Shown: one piece after another, positions 42,101 to 54,100 of the stretch
Numbering within the stretch: position 1 is the first letter of the stretch
Layout of the letters: every line of letters starts with the position of its first letter
Assembly: GCA_964034945.1 (NCBI GenBank)
Contig: OZ035960.1
Span: 115,361,824-115,425,823 of the forward strand
Direction of reading: 5' to 3'
DNA from: Chrysopilus asiliformis
Taxonomy: Eukaryota > Arthropoda > Insecta > Diptera > Rhagionidae
DNA: 64,000 bases
Translations under genes and position numbers: made by a program
Notes under the pieces: model-generated
Told to the model about the DNA's origin: nothing
Seen by the model: only the letters and a program-made list of their open reading frames with translations
Database searches by the model: none

Positions 42101-45100
42101 AATAGTAAATCCCTAAGAGGTCGTCTTATATCTTCTACAGCTCTTGATTGAATTATTTTGGCTTGGGCAAGTTTAGTAAATTTATCTATAGCGGTTAGAA
42201 CTAGACGTTTTTCTGTGGAAAAAATATCGATGTGAAGAGTATGGCCGGGATAGTTAGGAATGGGAGTAGGATTAATAATTTGATTATTGGGGTGTCTTTC
42301 ATACTTATTTTCCTTGCAAACATTACAGTCTTTCAATAGAAGCTTGATTTTTCTGCCCATTTTTGGGAAATAATATTTTTCTATCAGCTGCATACGATTT
42401 TCCTCGCAGTTACGATGAGCTCTGCGATGTTCTGTCAAGACAATATCGTCTTGTTCGTTCTCATTTGTAATATCGGATACTATTGTTTGTGTGAACCTAA
42501 TTTTATAATTTCGAAAGTGAATCGGGTAGACTTCCTGAATTTTTCCCATTACGCATTCTTCTGTTAGTAAGCCGTTTATGGTGTTAGGTTTAAGATATCT
42601 CTTGAAAATATTAATGATATCGCTTTCATTGTACTGAGGTTGAATTATAATATGTCTGGTATAATTTGGAAAAGGATTTTTAATTTGGTAACTAGTTTCT
42701 TCACCAATCTTTAGAATCAGTTGATTCCGAAAAACATTTACTGGGGTCTCTACCGAAGGAATTAGATCATGTGATGAACTTTCATCACTATGTTGGGTCG
42801 CTGTTAGAGCATTCACTTGGGGATACCTAGAGAGGGCATCGGCGACAACATTAGCCTTTCCAGGTTTATACTTCAGCTCATAGTTATGTTCCTCAAGAAT
42901 GGCCTTCCATCTTTTGAGTTTCGCGTTTGTATTTTTGCTGCTAAGGGCATAAGTAAGGGGTTGATGGTCTGTAAAAATTTTGATTTTTCGAGACCCATAA
43001 AGGTAGTTTCTCAATGAATTTAGGGCCCAGATTATGGCCAACATTTCCTTCTCATTGGTCGCATAAGCTTCTTCAGTTTTATTTAATGTCCTTGACAGAA
43101 AAGTTATTGGTTTATTGTTTTGTGCTAATACTGCACCAATGGCATAATCGGAAGCGTCAGTGGTTAACTCAAATTCCTTTTGGGGATCAGGATGTGATAG
43201 AATAACTTCTTTGGAGATTAACGAGCTTTTCAATTTCGTGAAGGCTTCGAGTGCTTCCTTGTCTAGGCTTATGATTTTGTTTTTGGAGGCGTTCTTTGAC
43301 ACACGTCCACCATCACCTCTTAAAAGGGCTGTCAGGGGCTTCCCTATCTTAGCGTAGTCTCTAATGAAGCGGCGGTAGTATCCTGACAGACCTTTTAAGA
43401 GGTGATGGTGGACGTGTGTCAAAGAACGCCTCCAAAAACAAAATCATAAGCCTAGACAAGGAAGCACTCGAAGCCTTCACGAAATTGAAAAGCTCGTTAA
43501 TCTCCAAAGAAGTTATTCTATCACATCCTGATCCCCAAAAGGAATTTGAGTTAACCACTGACGCTTCCGATTATGCCATTGGTGCAGTATTAGCACAAAA
43601 CAATAAACCAATAACTTTTCTGTCAAGGACATTAAATAAAACTGAAGAAGCTTATGCGACCAATGAGAAGGAAATGTTGGCCATAATCTGGGCCCTAAAT
43701 TCATTGAGAAACTACCTTTATGGGTCTCGAAAAATCAAAATTTTTACAGACCATCAACCCCTTACTTATGCCCTTAGCAGCAAAAATACAAACGCGAAAC
43801 TCAAAAGATGGAAGGCCATTCTTGAGGAACATAACTATGAGCTGAAGTATAAACCTGGAAAGGCTAATGTTGTCGCCGATGCCCTCTCTAGGTATCCCCA
43901 AGTGAATGCTCTAACAGCGACCCAACATAGTGATGAAAGTTCATCACATGATCTAATTCCTTCGGTAGAGACCCCAGTAAATGTTTTGAACCTTTTAAAT
44001 CTCTAAGTTTTTCTTTATTTTAATAATAGTAAGAATTTTAACTAGTAAAATTAGCTTAATTATTTGTTTGCTTTTTCAATTTTCTTTCTTTTTACTTATT
44101 TTTGTTCACTTAAATTATATTCATTTTCTCAATTAATCGTTTAATAATTTTTTGTTTCTTATATTAAAATGGATTTAAATTCGTTGATATAATATTCTGA
44201 AATGACTTGGGTTGTTTTTTTTTTGTTAATGAATTGGATTTTATTTATTTATCTGATTGAAAAGGGAATTGTAACTTACAGCAGAATTAGTGAGAACATC
44301 ATTGCTGCCGGACTTCTAGATGGTTGATCGGGTCGTGGTCTTCCTGCGTAGCAGTACAGGCGGCTGTTACTTGGCAATCCGGAATTGGTTATCCTACTGC
44401 GTAACTCCGTTTTATCCTTGTTGAGATTACTTCGGGGCCTCGTTTCCTGTTCTATAGGCTGCACAGACTTCGAAAGGACTTTATCCCTCTCTACTTTCCA
44501 CTATTGATTTATGCGTTGCAAACCACGTTCTAACAGCACTGTTACTTCACAAAATATTTTTTGTTGATTGTTTAACTTTTATTGATTGATTAAACTTTTT
44601 GGTTTTTAGTGATTGGTTACACTTTTTCAACTTTTAATGATTGGTTACACTTTTTTATTTTTATTTTGTTTCACAGCACTGATAGTTTAACTTTTAGTGA
44701 TTGGTTACACTTTGTTGATTTTTTTTTTAACTGCACTAAACCACTCCCGGTCCCTGCTCGGGCGCCAGTTAAATTATTTATTAATAATTTATTTAAAAAA
44801 AACTAATTTTTATTATTTGGCAGACTGATGCTGCTTTATTGAAAGCCAAACTAGAAGTGACAAAAATCTACATTGGTTCTTAATAGCTAACTTATCTATA
44901 TTTTATCTCTACCTGTTGCAGACGCAAAGTCATCAGTTTTTGTGGGAACGGAATGTTCGAAGTTTGACATCAAATGTTATTGGAGATGAGACATATGTCT
45001 AATGCACGTGACATGTTCGATGGTTGGAAGGAATGGTTCTTAACTTATATCCTTGATTTAGTGTTTAACCATTGAACCATTACTGATTCATGGTTTATAC

Positions 45101-48100
45101 TCGACCTTTTAGCATTGAATCCTATTGGAATTTCTCGGCTTATAAGGTCTGCAAAAACAACAAAATTATATTATTTTTGCGGATGTTTTCACATCCAAAT
45201 TTCCCCCCAACAGGTCGGACATGTCTGCCCTGAAAACCCATCAGGAGCCTGTTTCTGGTATGGAAAACTGGCTCGTCAGTCATCAGAGCCTGCTTTTCCA
45301 GCTTCCACGCAGGCTTACAGGATTTTGGTGGAGTAAAACTCGATTTGAGTATTTATACTACGATGCCACAAACCTTGTGCGAATTATAAGGTTTAAGGCA
45401 ACATAGCTCTATCAAGCCAGAGCGAATAAACTATTATAAATATATAAATATATCCTTGATGCCTCTCAGATATTTTTAACTCCAGAATCCCATTCAGCAA
45501 TCCCAAAAACCACCAGATGACAATTTTTCCAAAAAATTAGGGGAAAATTATTGTGATGTTATCCTTACAGGATCTTCCCTTGTCTTGGATGAATTACAGC
45601 ATTTATTACGTAAATTACATCATTGTTTACGCATTTATTACGTGATACAGCAGAGGCCGTGATAGCAATCTCGACCGATGATGCTCCTGTCTATTATAAG
45701 GCAATATTAAAAAAAACGACGAATCCTCTTTAATTATACGGGTGTGTCCTGGGGAGGCATGCGCTCGTGATTCAGAGTGCTTCAAAGTTTCAGGAGACCT
45801 AAAAATCGGTCTTCTGAGTTAAACGCGAGGTGATGGCCGAGTAAAAACTTGTTAAACGCTGAGTTAAACTCAAACGCTAAGTTAAACTCAAACGCTGAGT
45901 TAAACTCAAACGCTGAGTTAAACTCAAACGCTGAGTTAAACTCAAACGCTGAGTTAAACTCAAACGCTGAGTTAAACGTTAGTCAAAGACTACACTTTTG
46001 CCTTCTACACAAATTCAATATCTTAAACTGTTCTCAAGGCAGGAATTTCTTAGGGGCGGAACTTAAGGGTAAAAAATTAAAATTTTGTTCACATCAAATT
46101 TTTTGTAAGTTTTTTGTGAGCCGTTACGAATAACCGTTCGTAAACAATAACCCCAAAAATTGTTGATCGAACTGAAAAACTTGTCAGATTTCAAAATAAA
46201 ATATTAATCAAATGGAAAACTTTGTCAGTTCTTAAAGAATTTTCATGCATTCTTGTCGCTTTGTACGAAGAATTTAAAGGATTTAATAATTGGATGACTA
46301 TGCGAAAATACCAAAAACTGAATTTCATCAAAATATTTCCTTTTCTTCTGTTAAATACGACTACAAGATAGCTAAAAAAAAAATTCGAAAGTAATCTTTG
46401 GCATTGCCTGATTGCATATTATTCACTTCATTGGAGTAACACTAAACAGGCAATTTTCTTTAGGATGCCAAAAAGGATATTAGGGTACCAGCAAGTCATT
46501 TTCTAGCCATTTTATATGATACTCTGATGCTCATGCTTGAAGCTTTCTGTTTTGCTTTCGGTTAAAGTGTGGAAACTCGGCAAAGTTTTCTCATTAAGAT
46601 TTTGATAACCGTTGTCTTCACAACAACGAACCCAAATGGATTACATCTGTTGAGTTCAGCATAGTAACAAAAGCTAAGAAAACAAACCACTCCAGAATAA
46701 AACACACACACCAAAAAAAAAACACCAAAAAGGAAGAAGCTTTGGGAGAAAAAAAAACAAATCCACCTAATACGAGTAGTAACAAAAGAAAATTATCTAT
46801 GGAAGCTGAATTTAACGCTTTTGCTGGGTGATATGAAAACGCTATGTGGATTTGGGTAAGATTATTCGGTAATACGTATTTTTACTCGTATGTAATGTTC
46901 CTGTAAATGACTAAAAAGTCGGAATCTCGTAGAAACCATTAATTACGTGAACATTTACTCGTGTTACCTAATTTGATGCTTGACAAAATAAGTTGATCAT
47001 TTTCTCGGGAAATCGATACTCACTCGATTTTCCAGATATCTTATTTCTGGTATATTTTTGTTTTGCTTTTTTTTTATTCGGAAAAGTACACGCTCATCGT
47101 TGATTGCTGTACAAAAGCTTCTATATATTTAAATCCCGTTTAATGCCGCGAGTGAAATTCGGTTCGTTTGTATGTTGTTGGGGTGGGTTTTCTTTTAATC
47201 TGTCCACCCCGGGGCCAACCAAATATATACGTTCGAGTTTATGTTTTGTATTTAATTTCATTTGAACAAGTTTTTAAGCAAGCTTTCGGTTCCCTTTATC
47301 ACGGAAACGCAATACTATTATCTTCTTTAAGTTTGCTTAAGGGAAAAGAAGACATAGCAGATAAGGGATATCGAGTTAATCACTTACAACCGCGCTTTGT
47401 CAAGAATTACTAATGAATAAAGGAATTTCAACTTAAATTTTCACAGCAACGAATAATGGGATGAATGGATAGTATCAGAGTTTACTTGTATACAAAACAG
47501 AACATGGCAAAAATATGGACAGACACATTTCTTAATCTGAACTTGGAAATTTTCGGGCAGAAAAGTATACGAGATTTTTCTTTTAAGACATTTTATTTTC
47601 ATACTGTTCACTTGTCTATTCACTAGAGGGTAAAGTTTAAAGAGCAGACAAGATAAATTACTGTAAGGAAAATTCCTCAACAAATTTAAATAATTTAAGG
47701 CAACCGAAAAAAACAGTATTAGGGCGTCTTACAATGCGCAATGCTTTACGAAAACGTTGACTTCTTATCGTATATACACCGGGAAGATGTGATTATTTTT
47801 TTGTTCTACCAAACATTGTTCAAATGTGAATTTTGAGCAGTTCTTGTTTTTTTCTTTTTGTAACATTATTCTGAAAGGTGGAAATTTTATGGAAATTTTA
47901 TGCCTTACAATTAACTAACATTTACCTTTTCGAAATGTTATAAAATCAAGTAAAATATTTACTGTCTAGACTTTTGAAGTGAATAAAATGAATTCAGAAA
48001 GAAAATTATTAATTAGTGCGCACCCTCGTATGTAAACCGCATTTCGACAAATGAATCAACAAAATTTTGTTTGAACATTTTATAAAGTGTTCGTACAATA

Positions 48101-51100
48101 TTTAAGATAGATTTAAGTTCTTCTAGATGCTATATATATAGCTAGAAATTTTAATCTATTTAGTAGGGGAAACTGGGGTATTCTGGACCACGGGGAATTG
48201 CGGACCAGCGTCATTTTGTTTCCCCTAGTAGTGGTTGGTAGCTGCAAATAACTGTAATCAGTTTGCCTCATGTTAAGCTAATTTTCCTAACAGTACTCGA
48301 CGTGTGTATACGCACTATCACCTCGCTTCGATAGCAAATAGAAAAGTGATACTTCGAAATTTTTTTTTTCACTTTGTGTTTCGCTTAAATTTAACCACAT
48401 TTTTCGAGAATCAACTCAAGTAAATATATTGATAATATTCACGGAGCCTTAAGCATTCGACACTGACAAAAAATTTTGCATGAAGTTTGCATTGTGTTAC
48501 TAATAGCTGCCATATTGTAAAAAAGAGCGTTCGGGGAATTGTGGACCACTTTTGTCGGGGAATTATGGACCACTCAATTCTTGACATTTGACAAGCAAAC
48601 TTCGTGTATTTGATGCATATAAGTGTTTTTTCATGCAAAAACACAGCATTAGATTTTCGGCAATCATCATACTAATCACACTAATCATACTAATATATAA
48701 AAATGAGTTGGTGTCTGTCTGTCTGTCTGTCTGTTCCTCTTTCACGCAAAAACTGCTGAACCGATTGACTTGAAATTTGGCATGAGTATCTGTGGTAGTT
48801 CTGGTTCCAACATAGGCATACGAAAAAGTAGCACACGGATGAGGGGAGCAAGGGGAGGGGGTAAAATGATTTCGAAACTTAGTTTTTGCGCTATGTTACT
48901 CTTTCGCGGGGAAACTACTGAACCGATTGGCCTGAAATTAGGCATAGATGTTCGTCGGGGGTCCACCAGCCCCAACATAGACCCATTAAAAAGTTTTTAA
49001 GTTCTTTCCGGTTTTCTTCGTATTCTAAAATTTAGACAAAAAGCTTAACCCGGCAACGACGGGTATACAAGCTAGTTTCTAAATCGGCCGTTTTGACATC
49101 GCCAGAGGATGTAAATGACCTTCGTGAGAAGGCTGATATGAAGCGAAAGAGATTGGAGAGAAAAGGTGATAAACCATAATCGAAAAAGCAAAAAGATCGT
49201 GTCAAATCGAAGACATCACAGAAGAAACAACCATCTTCAACCTATTGTGAGGTGGAAGAATACATAGATTTCTGCATAATTTGTAAGAAAAATATGCCAA
49301 AAAAAATGAACCCATCCATCCATACCATCCATTGCAACGTGTGCGATCGAGCTGTTCACTTGGGATGCTCCGGAATGACTGCAAGTTACTGGACTTGCGA
49401 ACATTGCGTTTCGGACTGATTTTCATTGCAATTTTTCACTTCATTTCACTTTGTCTGTTATATAATAAATATATGAATCAAAAAAAAAAGTTTGTCTATC
49501 ACATTTTTCCATTTTTAATCGATTTACAAAGTGGTCCACAATACCCCGAGATTTTTCAAAATCGCAAAAACGCCATTTTTGCGCCAACTGATAAAACTTG
49601 TATAATTTAATACAATTTGACCGAACTGCTGTGATCCAAAGAGAGGTTATTTATCGTACTACAAATTCAAGCTCTGAAATTTTCAGAAAAAGTTATTTTT
49701 TTACGATTTTTTAGCCAAAATGAAAAAGCGGTCCAGAATACCCCACCTTCCCCTATATGATCAGAAATGTAAATCTCTAACATTCGTGGTAAACTTAATT
49801 TAAATCAGGTGCCGAAACTCTTCCCGTAAAAGGTTTAAAATCTAAATAAACAAATAGATCTGCATGAAAATTAAATATACTGTAGAGAAATAATTTATTT
49901 TGCAACATTACATTTATCTATGGCTGACGTTATATGAAATTTTGTTCAGAAATCTGTACTTTAAAACGGCTCTGAAATGTACTTTAACACGTTCGTGACA
50001 TCGTGTACCACTGGTGGTACATGTACAGTTTTTTAAAACCGCGCGAGTAAATAGTGCGGTAGTTTTTTTGTGGAAGTAATATAAAAACACGCATCGTGTA
50101 CCACCGATGGCGCACAACCGCCAGAAAACAAATCGCTAGTGTACCACCCGTGGTACACGATGTCCAAATGTAAGAAAAGTTGAAAAAGCAAATGTCACGA
50201 ACGTGTTAAACAATACACATTTGAGCCGCATTAAAATAAAGTACACTCAGAAAAATGTCCAGGTCAACTTTTTGTCAGGTTAACTCTGACCTTACAGAGG
50301 TGTCTGTAAGCCAGCTAGCGGTCAGAGTTAACCTATCTAAGGTCAACTCTTGCAGCTCCCAATGCCCTACTTCACCTGCTGGTGGCTTAATTTCAGAATT
50401 TCTCCGACCACAGGTCAACTCAGTTTTACTTGCCCACATGCAGGCGAACGCGCGCCTGCCCGAGGCCAATTACGCCGTATGTAGGTCGTCGAGTTACCCT
50501 CAATTTTTCTGAGTGTACATTCAAAAGTTCTTTTTACTTTCTTGTACGACGTATAATAAAGTATTGTCTTCATGTAAAATTTTCAACCTCTAGAAGTTGT
50601 GTCGATTGGAGCATTATTACAAAAATGTCTTTCCGTCTGTTAGTCTGTGTCCAAAATTTCTCAAAAATTAATGGAGCTAGAGCTATGAAATTTTGCAGGC
50701 ATGTTTGGTCCTGGAATGGGACGATTTTATCAATTTTTGGTGGAAATCCGTTAACCGGAAATGGCAGCTTTTAAAAAGAATTACACAAAAAAGCCATTTT
50801 TTGGATCAAATTTTTTTGAAAGAAATCTGGTAGAAGACAGACAGACATTTTTATAAACAGAAAATTCCAAAGATCGCAATTTTCAATGAAGGCAAAAAAA
50901 ATTTGTCTCGCTTTTGTAGATACCTTCAAGAAAGTACGAAAAAAATAATGAGAAAATAAGCAGTTTTCTAAGAACATGAGTAGGACAATTAACACGATTC
51001 TGTGAAAAAAGGGCCTTTCAAAATGTATTCTTTTGAGATGTGACAACGCGAACACGATCGTATATCAAAGAGCCCGCCCTCATAATAATTTACAAATAAA

Positions 51101-54100
51101 AAATCCGGAAAAGGGATGGAAAATTAGAAAAAAATAATTTTCTTCTGACATCTCGTCTGTCTTGTCTATTTATCGTGACCATCATTGCTGGTTCGTCTAT
51201 TGTCTAATGAAATTGGCCAAAAGCTTTACAAACATTATATTAGCCTAAATCATCAAAAAAAATCTCTCCCGCCCTTATTCAAGTTTACCCCTAAACATTT
51301 TTTTAACGATAAAATTACAGAATATAAAGATCTCAACCGAGTATTAAATGACAATAAATTTAGCGTGATGTCGCCTTTTGCTCGTTCGCTTTGCACTCGC
51401 TTTAAAAAGTATTGGGGCTGGCGCAACTACCAAGAAAACCGGGTTCATCCAGCCCCTATATTCACCTATTTTTTTTAAATTTGGTAACCTTCATAATACA
51501 GATATGCTTGTCCACTTCTTGTTAAGTAGAGCCTAAGGAGCTCATAGGCAAAGCAAAGGAATATGCAAAGAACAAAATCGACACGGAAAAAACGTCCGTC
51601 TGTCTGTCCATCCGCCGCGCCGGTTGGATTAAATTGTAGTACATAGCCAAGGAAAAAAAAGTTTCAAAGAAACCCCGAAGAAAAAGTCAATTAGAAAGTT
51701 TCGCCCTCCGGTTAAATGAGGAAACGATGAACTTCACAAGTAACACGATGAAAGGAGTCATCCTTTTCCTTCTACAACCACTGTTCAGATCCTCAAGAAT
51801 AAAAAAAAACACAAAAAAAAATTGTCTTGAAGGTTTTTTGGTCTCTTCTATCTCACTTTTCTTTAAAGAAAAATAAAGGCATTGTTCATAGAGAAAAAGA
51901 ATCAAAGGAATTTTAAAAGAAAAGGATTTTCCCTGCTATTATCATGGTTTTTTTTTCTCGTTTGCTTCTGAAGTTTCTTAGCTGTTTTTCCCCTTATTCT
52001 TTGGCGCATTAAATGCCGTTAGTGAGCAAATTAAATGACTTTTATGATTGATTAGGAAAGGTAATGCGGCTCGTTAAGGTTTTGTTACCATCTACCGGAA
52101 TAGGACAATTTACATTTTTCCCCCTTTTCTTCATATCAAATCAAATTCGTCGCCATTACTTTGGAAAAACCGTGATTTTAATGAGATTTCAAATATATTG
52201 TTAAAGGATTTCTAGGGAATGTCCATTAAATATGTCATGTAAATTTTAGTGCTCGCCAGCCTCCCTCCTCATAGTACTTTTTTTGCGTTTTTATAAAGAA
52301 GTGCCGTCAAAGTATCCCCCCTTTCCCCTCTTTTTAATAGTGTAAAGTATTTTATGGACATAAAAAACTTGAAAAACTTGAAAAAACATTTGAATATTTT
52401 TAAATAAACAAAATTTTTATTAAAAATATTATTTTTACAGGCTTGTGCCAACACATCTCAACTACCATCGCCTTGCGTGTCCTTGGAGTATCAATGCAAC
52501 GATCGAATCACGTGCGTTCACCGGACATGGCTGTGTGATGGTGAAAAGGATTGTCCCGATGGTGATGATGAAATGGCACCAAACTGCTTAAATGTCACCT
52601 GCCGAGCTGATCAGTTCCAATGTTATGATCGATCCTGTATTCCTGGGTATTTAACGTGTAATGGAAAGCCAGATTGTGCGGACAAAAGTGATGAAATACA
52701 GTGTGGTAAGAATAGTTTTCATAAATTTCTAATTAAATACATTGGAATCGATGCTCCTACATTTAATGTGTCCTTCAAGGTCGTTCAATAACCAACAAAG
52801 CAATGTGCACCCGCTGTAGAAACTATATCTCCCCAGTATTTTCCAAAAAAAATGCAGTTTTGTTCCTTTAGGAGACAGCACAAATTGCCCCGCCGGCAAA
52901 ATTTTGAAAAAAATTAGCTGAAATTTTGTAAAAGAAAAGCATTTTGAATGCAGAAATTTAAAAAAAATAAGCCAAGACGAAAATTTGTAAGCTTTAAGGC
53001 TTTCCTCCATTACCATGACTTCTGTAACTGCAAAAAATGCAGAAAACTAGAGCAAGATAGACTTATGTAGATGTAAAAAGGAATGACTGAATACAAGTTA
53101 AACGCTATCCCTTCCAGTTTTACAATTTTATAGTAATCATTTCAAACCTTATGCTATGAATATAATGTTCAAATTGGCATTGTAACAAAGCTTTTGACTA
53201 TGCATGCGAAGGAGAAAAATGACATCACGCTATAATAACAGTTTGAATGTGTCCGTGCTTACTATTCACTTACAGGGACAATGTGTGATTGTAGTAGAAA
53301 TCGCCATAAAATCGTCATAAAAAAACAGGGGAAATTATTCTTGCAGTTGCCGACAAATTTTTGCAGTTGATTCTTATCTCCCTTTCTCGTCAACGTATCT
53401 TCACATAAATGTGTCTCTATTTTTTTGCAGTTGCCGAAGTCATGGTAATGGAGGGCGGCCTTTAAGATTATTCCGTTGAGACCGCAGGGTCATATATAAC
53501 CCAAGCAGTATTTTGTACAGAAACTCTAATATTCCGGAGAAGAGCACCTCAATTTTCTTAGTATTTTAGTCAGGTCTGCATATTTAGCGATATTTTTTGC
53601 TGACCTATCAATATTTTTTCTTGTTTTTTTGTCATATTTAATGCGGCGGTCACACGACGCTGTTTTGCCAGCCGCTGGCTGCTGTTGGTTAGTAGCGCTG
53701 GTAAGTAGCAACAGCAGCCAGCGTACTGAGAGGGTTCACCCGATTTCTACTTTAGTAGCGCTGGCAATTAGCAAAACAGTGGTTTAACATTCGAATCTGG
53801 AAGATTTTTTAAATAATAAACGTTACACACAAATTTAAATAAATTAACGTAAATTAACAACTTTCAATAAACAAACTTTTACCACTTATCAGACTTTTGA
53901 CAGCTCAGAAACCATTCGACAGGGTCACGTGATCCCTAGTAGCGCTGGCAAAGTAGAACGGTCTCTACTTCACTAGCGCTGCTAAAATTATCACGCTGCT
54001 CCTGGTAGTAGCAACGCACTAGGGTTCACACGGTGCTGCTGAAACGGCTGCTAACAGCCAAACAGCCACTAGCGCTGGCAAAACAGCGTCGTGTGACTGC

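Larger units (their letters stand above)
39628..45045 (-). mobile_element. gypsy/errantivirus-type LTR retrotransposon, rearranged, gag and most RT missing
   Basis: Complete outer structure on the minus strand: 279-bp LTRs at both ends (beginning AGTTAAGA, ending TTAACT in element orientation), flanked by a TATA target duplication at 39624-39627 and 45046-45049. A primer-binding site beginning TGGCGCCCGAGCAGGGACC (44770-44752 region) resembles a tRNA-Lys type, and a polypurine tract AAGAGGGGAAG lies against the 3' LTR (39907-39917). Inside: leader, an inverted copy of part of pol, pol from late RT through integrase, then env. The AGT...ACT ends and 4-bp TATA-type duplication are typical of insect errantiviruses. 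Gag and the RT catalytic region are absent. It lies in the 13-kb LpR intron, antisense to the host gene. Confidence 0.93.
48166..49753. mobile_element. pogo-like DNA transposon relic with PHD-type zinc finger fossil
   Basis: TA duplications at 48164-48165 and 49754-49755 flank inverted ends of the form GGGGAARSTGGGGTATTCT. It contains a Helitron-like insertion (48685-49075) and a coding fossil (49078-49419). Several internal copies of GGGGAATTGTGGACCAC lie inside it. TA targets and this C-terminal domain point to the pogo/Tigger group; most of the transposase is missing. Confidence 0.78.
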
